Source: Pseudomicrostroma phylloplanum
Taxonomy: Eukaryota > Basidiomycota > Exobasidiomycetes > Microstromatales
Direction: 5' to 3'
Assembly (NCBI GenBank): GCA_039545275.1
Contig: BCHS01000002.1
Location: 1,302,001-1,366,000 of the forward strand
DNA: 64,000 nt
Position 1 is the stretch's first letter, and each line of letters begins with the position of its first letter. A model generated the notes under the pieces. It had not been told where the DNA came from and searched no databases. It saw nothing but the letters and a program-made list of their open reading frames with translations. Below are positions 9,490-20,009 of this stretch, piece after piece. The translations under genes were made by a program, and so were the position numbers.

Positions 9490-10491
9490 CTACCATCTAG
9501 GTCCAGCCATTCCTCCTCCTACTCCCATTTCTGCTCCATACGCGCCGCCGCTGCCTTCCCTGCCCATGCCCACACCGGCCGCGGAAGAGGGTGCGTCCAT
9601 GTTCTTCCTGTACTCGATCTTCTCCACTTTGACTTCGCCGTTGATGAGCTGGTAGACGTAGGACATGATCGTCGGTCCTTGGATGTCCAGGAGGACAAAA
9701 GAAGGGATAGGGTCTGGATATGCCTTGGCTGGCTTGGTGGGCGCAGAGGCAGGGGTCTTGTCCTTCGAGGCCGTCGTCGAGTCTTGTGTCTCCTTATCGG
9801 ATCCGCCATTGGCCTTTGCCTCTTTGCCTTGCTCAATCTTCTTCTGCTGATCCTCCCCACTACCCTCCTTCTCTGACCCGCTCACTCCCTCTGTCTCCTT
9901 CTTCTCTTCTCCCTCCGTACTCGGGCCCAGTGCCTCCTCTGTCTCCTCCTCCGTCACCGGCCAAACACTACACCAAGCCCCAGTCGCGCTTCCCGGGTCT
10001 ACAAAGAACTTCCCACCACTCTCAAAGGCCTTGAATTTGTGTGTGGAACCAGAGACGAGGACGTCTACATCCATTGTGGTTGCGAGGGAGTAGAGGAGGT
10101 CACTGTCGCCGATGGGGAGGATTTGATGGCCGTGGATGATGCCGAGCCGCAGAGGTGGGTGGTTGACGATTAGGGTTGGGGGGAGGTGTGGTGACTAGTG
10201 AGAAGAGAGGAGGGGGGCGAAGGCGAGAAGTACTGTCAGTCTCTTGGCCGGGACCACCTGTCGGAGACTTGCTATTCTCTAGCCTACTCTGCTCACCTCA
10301 TCAAAGTCCCCCCTGACTCCTCTGACATCTGGTGCGACGGTACGAAGGTAGTCCCACGTCTCCCTGTCACAGACGTTGCCTGTACAGATGATCTGCTGGA
10401 TCTTGCCCGGCACGAGTAGCTTGCGGAACTTGAGTGGGAGAGAAGAGGCTCTGAGAGGGAGGTGGAGATCTCCCAGCAGCAGGACCAACAT
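9490..10491 (-). CDS. VPS29: Retromer subunit VPS29 with acidic internal insertion
   Basis: Exons 10491-10297 and 10194-9490 (GTGAGC to ACTAG) give 299 residues. The protein has the VPS29 calcineurin-like fold motifs in order: [12 protein letters not shown], then [60 protein letters not shown] and [12 protein letters not shown]. It closes with [11 protein letters not shown] and [22 protein letters not shown]29 assembles with VPS35 and VPS26 to retrieve cargo from endosomes. The usual length is about 182. Here a Glu/Lys/Ser-rich block of about 90 residues is inserted between the last two conserved blocks, and a Gly/Met-rich tail is added. One metal-ligand position differs (SGSTHK where animal VPS29 has SGHTHK). 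The start matches the family start exactly. Confidence 0.95.
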
Positions 10492-11260
10492 CGTGTCAGA
10501 GGTGAAGCGGGGCGAGTATGATGGCGATGGGTGACGGTGATGGTGACGGTGAGGTACAAGTTGTCCACTCCTCCGGTCATTGCTTGCTTGCCTGCCTGCC
10601 TGCCTGCATGGGCCAACGAGGCGCAAGCCACGACCCATCAGTTGATCCCCACGGCGCCTTGCGTGGCTTTGGTGTGCGTCGCTGGAGATCCTTGGTTGGT
10701 CTCTCCCCGATCCTCACTCCCACCTTCACCTTTACCCCCCAATTCTCCCGTATCATCTCTGAATCGACGAAGAAGACATTTATCATTCTCGGTTGAGCTT
10801 CCAGACCTTCGCTCCTTCCGATACACGGCCGATCTTCCCTGCACGCCTCTTCTGTAAGCGGCCGCTTTGCCCTCCAGAACAAAACAAGACGGGGGGCCGT
10901 TTCAGCTTCCGATCGATCCTGTCAAAGGGAGCAGCAGCGAGCGAGCAGTTCACGACATTCAACGAACCTCAACACCTCGCGTCTCCTTGCCCATCTGCCC
11001 ATCGGTAGCCCTCTCACCTCAAGCATTTACCTGGACCGCACTTTCCCTCCCTCGCACCGCCGTCTCATCTTGGCGACTCTTCCACAGCGTCTTCGATCAG
11101 CTCAGGTAGCCTGACACAGACGCAGTCACACGAGCTGGCATCCTCCCCCTCCTTCTGGCCCGCCTTCCCGCATTCGTCTCCCATCGCAGTCTCCCCGAGG
11201 ACGTGTGCATCTCATACCCCTTCTCTAGCATCAGCTTCGACGTTCAAGGAAGAAAGAAAC
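10492..11260. promoter_or_regulatory. Divergent spacer between VPS29 and the NIPA transporter
   Basis: 769 bp with no gene seen. It contains an imperfect CTGC/TTGC microsatellite near 10584-10607 and a pyrimidine-rich stretch before the transporter start, suggesting a long 5' UTR for that gene. Confidence 0.35.
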
Positions 11261-13137
11261 ATGGCTTCGCGGCGGCAGCGATTCGCCCCCGGCAGCGCTG
11301 GCTTGGCGGCCGCGGCGTGGCTCCCCATCCTTGCGATGGCACTCTTACTAGCATCCTCAGCTGCAGCTTCCCCCACAACAATAGCTCCTTCATTCGCCGA
11401 GAGGGGACCTTATCCCACCTCTTCTCCCGCTCCTTCACCGGCGGGCTTTACCGGATTCACCACAATGGGCACGCAGAAGCTCATTGGTCTCACACTTGCC
11501 ATTGGCTCCTCGCTGGCCATTGGCACCTCCTTTATCATCACAAAGCGAGGTCTCATGGACGCAGCAGAGCGAGGCGGGCTCAGCAACGCCTCTGATGCCC
11601 ATGCTTACCTGCAGAATCCAATTTGGTGGGCCGGAATGGTCACGATGATCGTGGGAGAGGTGGCCAACTTTGCCGCATACACCTTTGCGCCTCCGATCCT
11701 GGTCACGCCGCTTGGTGCATTGAGTGTGCTGATCGGAGCCATCTTGGCCAGCTTCATCCTCAAGGAGGAGCTGGGTAGACTCGGCAGGGTCGGCTGTACG
11801 CTTTGCCTGGTGGGGACCGTCATCATCGTCGTCAATGCCCCCGAGGACAAGGATGTGCAGACGGTAGATGAGATCCTCAACTATGCCCTGCAGACGCCCT
11901 TCCTCGTCTACTGCCTCTTCACTTTTGGCTACTGCACTTGGATGATCTGGCGCATCGTACCAAAGTACGGCAAGCGCTCTCCCCTCGTCTACCTGAGCAT
12001 CTGCTCCTTGGCCGGATCCATCTCGGTCATGAGCGTCAAAGGCTTTGGGGTTGCATTGAAGCTCACGTTTGAGGGTAACAATCAGTTCACCCACCCATCG
12101 ACGTACTGCTTCATGATCGTCGTCATCGTGTGCATCTTGGTGCAGATGAACTACTTCAACAAGGCTCTGGACCAGTTCAGTACGAATGTGTGAGTAGCCA
12201 AGGGGGGCAAGGCGGCGACCGGCGCCTTGCGGAGACTGACGCAATGCTCTGCCTCTCCTTCCCTCTCTTCCAGTGTGAACCCCATCTACTACGTCATGTT
12301 CACGACCTCGACGATCTTCGCTTCCTTCCTGCTGTTCCAAGGCTTCAACACAAACGGAGCAGCACCGGCGGTCTCCCTTCTGGGAGGATTCGTCGTCATC
12401 TTCATGGGCGTCTACCTGCTCAACATGAACGTGAGTACGTCGCAGAAGCTCGATTTAGCAAGCGCCATGTGACTGATCAGAACTCGCAAACATCTTTTTC
12501 GCCTCTCTCTTAGCGCCTCGTGGATCCCGTCACTCAGCAGCCGCGTATGTCCTTCGTAACCGGTGAAGGAATCTCCGGCACAGGTCGACTATCAGAATCT
12601 CGCGAGAGGCTCATGAACAGCATGCACGGACGGAGAGGTTCCTCAATACCTCCTCGAGCATCAAGCAGCGGTCTAGGCCGAGACAACGAGTACTGGGCTG
12701 CTGCTGCCACCGAGGGAGGAAGTGGCGGCAGGGGCCACGAGCGGACGGGGTCGAATGGCCATGTCCTCTTCAGCGCCTACGACGGAGCAGAGGACGACAG
12801 TGTCGAGTCTGGCAGCGGGATCGGACTTGCCCACTTGGGCTCCGGCGGTGGGGGTAGTAGAGGCAAGACGACTTCGGCCCTGCTGAGGGGGGATGAAGAC
12901 GAAGACTCGGAAGACGGCATGGACTCGCTGCCTTCGTACAACAGCCATGGAGCTACCGTCGGCAGCGGTAGCAACGGCAGACGCATCCTCCCTGGCAGTG
13001 TGGGGGGTGCACAACACAAGAGGAGTGCGAGTCTCAAGAGCGTCGTGGGCACCAATGGGAAGGTCATCAGTGGTGGAGCGACGAGTAATGGTGGAGGGGC
13101 ATTGGGAGCCGTCAAGACTGGCGGGGGGTCGAGGTAG
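11261..13137 (+). CDS. NIPA-family magnesium transporter
   Basis: Exons 11261-12189, 12274-12430 and 12514-13137 join to 569 residues. An N-terminal signal-like helix (about 19-37) precedes the NIPA core: KLIGLTLAIGSSLAIGTSFI, ITKRGLMDA, NPIWWAGMVTMIVGEVANFA, FAPPILVTPLGALSVLIGAI, LASFILKEELGRLGRVGC and LCLVGTVIIVVNAPEDK. Four more helices end with VNPIYYVMFTTSTIFASFLL and LGGFVVIFMGVYLLNMN. These motifs are diagnostic of the DMT-superfamily NIPA proteins, which move Mg2+ and some other divalent cations across plasma or endosomal membranes. The third exon encodes a 200-residue hydrophilic Ser/Gly-rich cytoplasmic tail without known domains. Both splice junctions restore the frame in conserved sequence (NVVNPIYY). 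Confidence 0.92.
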
Positions 13138-13548
13138 ATGGCGGATGTTCGTTGTAGAATCAGAGACATGGCTGCGTTCAGCTTGATAGCAGCGAAGCTT
13201 TCACCACCCTCCTGCTTCCTTCTCCTTCATCATCTATCGTCGGATCAAGGACCGGGTATTGGGGTGACAAGACAGCCAGGGGGATTATACGATCCAACAT
13301 CTCCTACGTTGTGTGTCTTTCCCGCTCATGTATCTTAGAATGCGTTGGTCACTTCCTTTCTCGAGCAATCCATCGTCACACATTGTTCGAACTTTGCAAG
13401 GGTACGATGGCGCCTACGTGTGAGCTCTTCGGCAATCTCCCATTATGGTATCCTGTACAGTGTAGTATTGACATCGACGTGCTCTCCCCCCCTGGAACGG
13501 GGAGTACACATTTGCTTCCTCTCTCTATTCCCCTGGCGATGCCAATGG
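13138..13548. other. Convergent 3' intergenic region
   Basis: A 411-bp stretch between the stop codons of the NIPA gene and TAF9. No coding or RNA feature is seen. Confidence 0.5.
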
Positions 13549-14344
13549 CTAGTCATAGTCCTCATCCTCGTCCAGGCTCCTCTTGACGCCTCTACGATCC
13601 ACATCCCCACCGCCAGCTGCAGTCGCATCTTCCATTGTTGCATCCCCCGGTAGTGGGCCGTCTTCTGCGTCTTCCTCGCCCACCTCGTCGGCGCCTTGCC
13701 GTGCTGCTGCCTTGGTAGATCCCTCTCCCGTCCCTCGCGTCCCTCCCGCCTCCCCTTCCCCGTCGTCCTCTTCATCGTCATCATCATCATCATCCAACTC
13801 ATCCGGTACAATCCTAAAATTAACCCCAGTAAGGCACTGCTCCCTCGGCGGCAACCTCAATCCATACCGATCGCTCACCGGCGGGAGCGGTGCCGAATTC
13901 AACGTCGTCGCCAGCGAAAGCAGCGAGATTTTTGAGGGTTGTTGGATTAGAGAGTGGGAGAGGTTGGATTGGACTGAGAGGATTAGGTCTGCTAGGGAGA
14001 TTTGGGGGTTGGAGGAGGAGGAGGAGGAGGGGTGCGCGTGGGAGGAGTAGACGAGGGCGTCGGAGAGGATTGTGTGGATGTAGCCTGGCAGAGGGGGAAG
14101 GAAGGCATTAGTCAGTAGGCGTGCTGCTGCGATGAAAAGGGGCTAGAATGGCCCATCTCATCTACTCACGATTTGCCCACTCTAACAACATCATCTCCAC
14201 TCCCGGCTCGATGTCCTGTATTCCCATGGATGCGATGATGAGGGAGATCAGTCGCGCGTCCTGTGGCATCTGTGAGAAGCGAGCCGCGGCGGCTGCCCTG
14301 CTTGCTCCTTGTGCGGCAGTGGAGCCATTGATGGGAGCAGCCAT
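13549..14344 (-). CDS. TAF9: TFIID/SAGA subunit TAF9
   Basis: Exons 14344-14170 and 14084-13549 (GTGAGT to TGCCAG) encode 236 residues. The histone fold starts with MPQDARLISLIIASMGIQDI and EPGVEMMLLEWAN, and continues across the splice as RYIHTILSDALVYSSHA and ISLADLIRSIQSNL. The conserved distal TAF9 motif follows: LNSAPLPPVSDRYGLRLPP, then CLTGVNFRIV. TAF9 pairs with TAF6 inside TFIID and SAGA. An acidic Asp/Glu run and a low-complexity tail end the protein. The histone-fold loop carries a Ser-rich insertion (HPSSSSSNP). It is divergent from SPO7. Confidence 0.92.
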
Positions 14345-14708
14345 GATGAGTGTGTGATGACGAGGTGGTGTGTGTAGCTGGTTGGCGAGGATGTGTTGGT
14401 ATCGAGGGAGTAGTGAGTGAGTGAGTGAGTGAGTGGGTGTGTCCCACCTGTCGCCTGCGCCTGGTGTGCTTCTCGTCTGTCCGCCCTTCTGGCTGTGCGG
14501 CGGAGCAAAAGTCGCTTGATCCGAGCCACACCAGAAGCGATTGCAGGGATATTAACACTCACACCCCGATCCGTCATCGTCATCGTCATCGCTACCATCC
14601 AGTGCCATTAGCGTAGCCGCAGATCGTCACTTGTGGGCGACTCGTATCAGGTCTCTGTACGTACGATGAAGTGAGCCATACCATCGTGGCCCACCACCCC
14701 CCGGCGTC
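14345..14708. promoter_or_regulatory. Divergent promoter between TAF9 and SPO7 with a GTGA microsatellite
   Basis: A 364-bp spacer. A run of about six GTGA/GAGT units lies at 14412-14436 in the likely TAF9 leader, with additional short TCATCG repeats near 14573-14591. No TATA box was seen. Confidence 0.4.
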
Positions 14709-16694
14709 ATGTCCTCCATCCCTCGTCGGATGCGACCAGGCAACAACTTCAACTTCGACTCGTCCACCACTTCCTCCAATGCCGCCTCCATCCCACCCAC
14801 ACCAGATGGAGCCACCTTTCGGGATCTCCTCATCTTCGAGGAGCGCTTAAAGCAGAATGCCGCACGACTGCAGCGGCGTAAGCACAAGTACCAGGGGATC
14901 CTACTCCTCCTCTGCGCCGCCATCCTACTTCTGTCCTACCATGTGCTCCTCTTCCCCAAGCCCCAACACCCACTCGTACACTATGCCCAGCTCGTGTCAC
15001 TCGTGGTATGCGGCACTACTGTGTTCCTCTTCTTTGCCAGCGGAATGTACGCGGAGAGGATCGTAGCCGCCAACAGATTTGTACCACAGGCCAACCGGGC
15101 ACTCAGGCCTTTCAACATGTACCTCAACACCCGCCGACCACCAGCAGGGGATAGCTGGCTCTCCTCTTTGCCTTTTGTCAAGTCAAGCGGATCAACAGCA
15201 GGAGCAGGAGCAGCAGCAGCAGCAGAAAACTCCTCAGCAGGCTCAACCTCGACAGCAGTCTCCAAGTCCTCGCACTTCCCCGGCTCCGCCTCCCCCACCT
15301 CTCTCTCCGGCGGCCCCACAACCCGCCTCGTACGAGACGCCCCCGACCCCACAAACCCCACGGCTCTCCCTCCTCTGCGTCGCATGCAAATCCAACCCAT
15401 CCCTCCTTCTTCAAACCCGAGAGGAGAAATGATCTTCTCCTCAAAGGTGTCACTGGCGTTTCGAGAAGGGTACGAGAGATATCGCAATGTGTTTGAGAGG
15501 AGGAGAAAGGAGAAGCTCGATGCGGCTGATATGGAGAGTAGGCTGAGGTGGAGGTGGCGTAGGTGGGATTTTGCTCTACGAGGAGGAGGAGGCGCAGCAG
15601 GTGGTGGGGAACCACGGCATTATCCCGGTGAAAAAGGCCTAGAGGCAGGAGTGGGAGGCAGTGGGCTCGGTACACCCACAAGTACACGTCGAGCTACCGG
15701 GCCAGGCGAGAAGAGTAGCGCCGCGAGTGGTGGTACGGTCACAACATCATCTGGTCGCACAAGGGGTGCTTCTTCCAGCTCTGGGCAGACCAGCGGCGGA
15801 GGACACAAGAAGGGCGCAAGTAGGCACCATCCACATCGCACTCGTACGAATTCATCGGCATCGATTGCATCGTCGACGGCTAGCAACTCGACACAGTCCT
15901 CTGCTCATGGACACGGGCATGGGAGCGACGCTCCCGCTTCTTCCTCCTCTTCAGCCTCCTCTACTAGCAACACCGCCGCCGCCGCCGGGAATGGAGAGGG
16001 CAGTAGCCCAGCTGCCCCTCCCTCCGAGTCCGGCTCGGCCACGAAGCGAAAGTCGAGCCCACGGCGGAAACATCGCGATGTACCTCCTGCCGGCTCGTCT
16101 TCCCTCAGGAGGAGCAGTCGTGCTCCTGGTGTTGCAGAGGAGGAGCAAGAACAAGAAGAGGAACAAAAGGTGGAGGAGGGGGAGGGAGCTCGTACGGAGC
16201 CGGACCCTACTAAAGTGGCGGACGAGGGGGATGATCGAGCTGATGCTGAGGCGACGCTACGAGAGCCTGCGCCTGCCGCCCCTGCCACCCCTGCCGCTGC
16301 TGGCGCTGATGGCGCTGATGGTGAAAGTACAGAAGAGGATCTTGCCCAGCAACGGCAGTCCGCCGGAACCTCTACGTCCAAGTCCCAGAGCGCTAAGACG
16401 AGCTCACTTCGCTCCGCCGCTGCCTCCGCCTCGTCCTCCTCGGAAGACGAAGAAGACGATCAGGAAGAAGACGAAGACTCAGGCCTAGTAGATCGCTCCC
16501 TCATCGACCTAGACCTAGATGCCGGGAGCGCCTCGACCCTCTCGGCTTCTTCCGAGAAGGAAGGGCCGAGCGCTAGCGCCACTAGGAGCGCCACAGGGGG
16601 AAAGGAGAGCGAAGGGTGGGTCGAGGTGAGACGGACGAATAGCAGTAGGAGAGGAGGAGGAGGCGGGGGCGCTGCGATGGGCAGTGCTAGCTAG
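14709..16694 (+). CDS. SPO7: Spo7-like regulatory subunit of the Nem1-Spo7 lipin phosphatase
   Basis: A single exon of 661 residues. The N-terminal 150 residues carry the Spo7 signature: ATFRDLLIFEERLKQNAARL, QRRKHKYQGIL, then a first membrane helix (LLLCAAILLLSYHVLLFP) and a second (VSLVVCGTTVFLFFASGMY). ERIVAANRFVPQANRALRPF and NMYLNTRRPP follow. A last conserved piece (EMIFSSKVSLAFREGYERYR, then RRRKEKLDAADMESR) lies near residues 240-280. Spo7 binds Nem1 in the nuclear/ER membrane and activates dephosphorylation of the phosphatidate phosphatase Pah1. The remaining 380 residues are Ser/Ala/Glu-rich and probably disordered. The length greatly exceeds yeast Spo7 (about 260), as is common in smut-type fungi. 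Confidence 0.9.
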   Translation: MSSIPRRMRPGNNFNFDSSTTSSNAASIPPTPDGATFRDLLIFEERLKQNAARLQRRKHKYQGILLLLCAAILLLSYHVLLFPKPQHPLVHYAQLVSLVVCGTTVFLFFASGMYAERIVAANRFVPQANRALRPFNMYLNTRRPPAGDSWLSSLPFVKSSGSTAGAGAAAAAENSSAGSTSTAVSKSSHFPGSASPTSLSGGPTTRLVRDAPDPTNPTALPPLRRMQIQPIPPSSNPRGEMIFSSKVSLAFREGYERYRNVFERRRKEKLDAADMESRLRWRWRRWDFALRGGGGAAGGGEPRHYPGEKGLEAGVGGSGLGTPTSTRRATGPGEKSSAASGGTVTTSSGRTRGASSSSGQTSGGGHKKGASRHHPHRTRTNSSASIASSTASNSTQSSAHGHGHGSDAPASSSSSASSTSNTAAAAGNGEGSSPAAPPSESGSATKRKSSPRRKHRDVPPAGSSSLRRSSRAPGVAEEEQEQEEEQKVEEGEGARTEPDPTKVADEGDDRADAEATLREPAPAAPATPAAAGADGADGESTEEDLAQQRQSAGTSTSKSQSAKTSSLRSAAASASSSSEDEEDDQEEDEDSGLVDRSLIDLDLDAGSASTLSASSEKEGPSASATRSATGGKESEGWVEVRRTNSSRRGGGGGGAAMGSAS

Positions 16695-16716
16695 CTAGTG
16701 CTAGTGCTAGTGCTAG
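16684..16716. repeat. CTAG/GTGCTA microsatellite at the SPO7 stop codon
   Basis: Overlapping CTAG units are followed by four GTGCTA units, spanning the SPO7 termination codon (TAG at 16692-16694). Expansion of CTAG units would still meet a stop codon in every frame. Confidence 0.7.
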
Positions 16717-17123
16717 TAGCCTGCTAGTACCTATGCCTCTGCCTCTGCTTCTCACTCCTGAGTGGATTGGAAGCTACCAGATGATGAGGAGCAAGTCCGC
16801 AATACACTACAATACATGAGCATATGCATACTGAGGTGCGAGAGATTGCGAGAGATGCGATGCGATTAACGATGCTTCTATCTGTCTGTCTAATGCTGAT
16901 TGCTCTACACCCGACGTGATGGGAGTGGGATTTCCTTTGGTCGCTTGGGCTAGATCAGCCCCAGCCTACGTCTCTTCCTCTTCCAACTTCCTTCTTTCTC
17001 CTTCTGCAGCATCTCGAGCTTCTCCTTTTGGCTTCCTTTCAATCTTCCTCTTTGTCTCTCTTGCTTGCTCGTTTCCTTCTCTTCTCTCTCCCTACTCTGA
17101 CGCCCACCTCACCTCACCTCACC
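16695..17123. other. Convergent 3' region with a CCTCA tandem
   Basis: 429 bp between two converging genes. It is pyrimidine-rich toward its right end, where four CTCAC units (17105-17127) run into the end of the phosphatase gene. No gene is seen. Confidence 0.5.
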
Positions 17124-18808
17124 TCACGTCAATCCCCTTCTAACCCTCTCAATCTCATCCGCAACCATCATCGCCTGCTGGGGCGTGGTAATCATCCCAT
17201 AGCGCCTCTCCCTCAAGTACCTCCACAAGATGAGCACAATCTTCTCCGCCGGGTACGCCCTCAGAGTCGGTTCGTGTGACGAAGCGAGTGCCCTCGCCAT
17301 CATCCCCGCGACTAAAGTCCCCGTGCGCCCGATTCCAGCCGAGCAGTGCACCCATATGGGCGGTACGGGGGAGCTCGAGGCGGGGCAGAGTCGCCGTTGA
17401 GTCTCCTGGACTAGATCTACTAGTCGACAGAAGTTGAGACCGGAGTCGGCTCCGCCGTCCGCCCAGGCGTCGACGTGCAGGAGGGTCACTGGCCAGCCAG
17501 ACCCGTCTGAGTTTGCCCGGTTTACCGCAGTGGGGGAGTGGTGTGGACCGGTGCCGGTGCCGTCGTAGAGAGCGTCTACGTACGAGGCGAGTGGGGCGGG
17601 CTGCCAATCCCGTGGGGGACGCACAAGGAGATCGCGCCGGACAATGGTCCAGTCCTTTTCTGGCTGGGTAGCAGGTTGGTGGGACCCTCGCCTGCTGCTG
17701 CTACTGCTGCTAGAGCCAGAGCTGGAGCTACTGCTGCCAGTGCTGGTGTTGAGTCCACCAGGTCCCGAAGAGGCGCTACCACCGAGGGCCCGTTCCATGG
17801 ACTTGGCAGCGGGAGGCGCAGTAGTCCTGGCTTCTGCCTCGGACTGCACATCCGAATCGGGCTTGCTGCGCGTGGTGTGCTTCGTCTGGCTCACCAGCTG
17901 AACCTCCCACCCATCTCCAGCGTCAAAGGGCTGACTGCGATGGTCGGGCCAGTACTGGTGGGACTTGCGCACCTTTGTCATTCCATACGCGTCGTACACT
18001 GGTGTGAGATTGACGACGAGACGAGCGCCAGAGGAGAGAAAGTGGTGCCAGAAGGTGGAAAAGGTGTTAGGGAGGGGAGCTTGAGAGGCTACAAAGGGCT
18101 GAAGAGTCTTGATGTCCTTCTGTGGGGCCCAGACTAGCGGAGGGATCGTAGACGCGTTGAGGTAGGGCTCGGGGAGCATTGCGTGGTCCCCTGATCGAGG
18201 GCGGGAGGAAGATTAGAACACCGAGAGTTCAGTACACCAGACTCTGGGCAAACCAGATAGGTAGCTCGGAGATCTATCTCCCGCCTGAACTCACAAGGTC
18301 TCACATTGGCCCATCTATTATGCTCCCCTCCATCATCTCCCTTCTGATAGGACCACTCCCTATCCACCTCTCCCTGCATCTTAGCCTGTCCAATCCCTGC
18401 TCCAGCCAATCCAAGCGTGGCCAACAGCTCCTTTGCCTCTTCCTTGGCGGCCTGCGCCTCCTTCTTTTTACCGCGCCGTTGAAGCTCCCAGTAGGATTCC
18501 CGGAGAGAGTCGCATTCGTCGAAGACTTGGCGGGCGTGCTTGAATTGCGTCTGAGCGTCTGAACCGGGCGGGGGAGCCGGGAAGGCGGCCGCGGAGGAGT
18601 GACGGGGCGTCATGCTCTGCCTTGACCTGGGGATGGCGCTGGCTTGCTTCTCGCTTTCGGCTTCGGCTGCGCTCGGCCTAGCCGTGTGAGCTGTGAGGAG
18701 GACCGATGCGAAGGTCCGTCGTTGAGCGGGGCGGGGAAGACGCCCCAAGGTACGGAGCAAAAGGGGCAGTGCTGGGCTAGGAGACCACCGGGGTCGCGGT
18801 GTGGTCAA
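17124..18808 (-). CDS. Divergent protein tyrosine phosphatase with basic N-terminal extension
   Basis: Exons 18808-18295 and 18190-17124 (GTGAGT to GATCAG) encode 526 residues. The classical PTP order is clear: HNRWANVRPWDH (the NRYxNI element), YLNAS, FVASQAPLPNTFSTFWHH, LVVNLTPV, YWP, and the P-loop PPIWVHCSAGIGRTGTLVAG with Cys454 and its Arg. A late Q-loop-like TPQQAMM follows. The WPD loop reads AWADGG, keeping the Asp but replacing the Pro. A Ser-rich insertion of about 60 residues interrupts the catalytic domain. The first 50 residues are Arg/Ser/Leu-rich without acidic residues (LLLRTLGRLPRPAQRRTFAS), which looks like a mitochondrial presequence. Substrate is unknown; the PTP call is firm, the targeting is inference. 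Confidence 0.85.
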
Positions 18809-20009
18809 GAACCTTCGTTCTACGAGGCTCGGTAGTGGATGAGCAGAGCGTTAGAAGGGAAATACGATACTGACAAAGGGGAGGGGGAGGGAAAGGAGAG
18901 GTCTAAACCGGACGAGGGAGGGGGAGGGAATTCTTGATATTCCTTCTTTACGAGTCTCCCTGTCCTCTGATGTGAGCACTCAATGGCAATGGCAGTGGCA
19001 GTGATTGCATTGTCTTGGGCGTACCGTCATTGCCGGTAGATGGGTGTCCTCTCCGTGTGGTGTGAGTTAAGCGATGCCGTCAGTCGGAAGAGGGGTAGCC
19101 GGTTCCTGCCTGCCTTGAGTCAGTTGCGAGGGAGGCGAGGGGGAGGAACAGGAGGACAGATAACCTCTAGTCGAGGCACCGCAAAGGAACGAACGCTTCG
19201 AGGAGGTGCGGAAGCGAGCTGCAGTCGTGCGAGCGAGCAGACGGTGGCGGGTAAGGCGGAAGAAAGGGGGGCGCCAGGGCGGATATGGAGTGCGAGGGAG
19301 TGGGAGCGTCTGGACGGAGTGGAGTGAGCCGAATGATGTCCGGACGTCGGAGTGTCTGAGTGTGCTGCGCGTGGCAGCTTAGTCTAGATGCCGAGCTCAA
19401 AGGGCGTCGGCGGTACCGAGGCACGACACGACACCCCTGCTTCCTCGTCGCTGTTCACCCCGATCACCTCTTCCCTGCTCCGAAGCTCCGCCCAGATTCG
19501 CCACCCACAAACGCAAATCCCGGCCGGCTCATTTTGTCGGACATCTGCTGCTTCCTGCTTCCTGCCTCCACGTGGATTTCCACTCACCCACAAGCGAGGT
19601 CCACGATGACCTCAGGACCCGACTCCACCACGCGACTCTTCGAAGCGAGGGCCTCAGCCTCAGCCTCACGGGAGGACCAGGTACACACACACTAAATTGC
19701 CGAGGACGGAGTCGGTAGTTCCATTGGAAGAAGAAGAAGGTATATGCAGCAGGTGCGAACTGCGAGGGTAGGTGGCAAGAAGGGCATAGTACCTGATTCG
19801 GCAGGGCAATTTACAGAAGAAGAGACACAGCAATGGAGTATCAACTCCGCACACTGGTTGTGGTAGATGAGTGGGGGGAGGAGGGAGTGAATCGGATTCT
19901 GAGCAGTCGAACCAAACAGAGCATGATGCAAGCTCCGAAGGCTGAACTTCAATCTGAAATCCAAAAAAGGTGCGACGTATAGACACCGTTCCCCCTCCAG
20001 TCGAAGGGA
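18809..20009. other. 1.2-kb intergenic region, no confident gene
   Basis: This stretch lies upstream of the phosphatase and downstream of INCENP, both on the minus strand. A short plus-strand frame from ATG 19605, spliceable to a second open piece near 19756-19868, would give about 63 residues but matches nothing known and has unbiased codon use. I see no RNA gene or repeat of note. Confidence 0.45.

Noticed and set aside
11435..12340. 301-codon minus-strand frame opposite the NIPA gene
   Set aside because: It is a shadow of the conserved transporter exons; reading is charged and without family features.
19605..19868. Possible two-exon small protein of about 63 residues (MTSGPDSTTRLFEARASAS..., acceptor near 19755)
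   Set aside because: Donor GTACAC is weak, codon use in the second piece is unbiased, and no known family fits.
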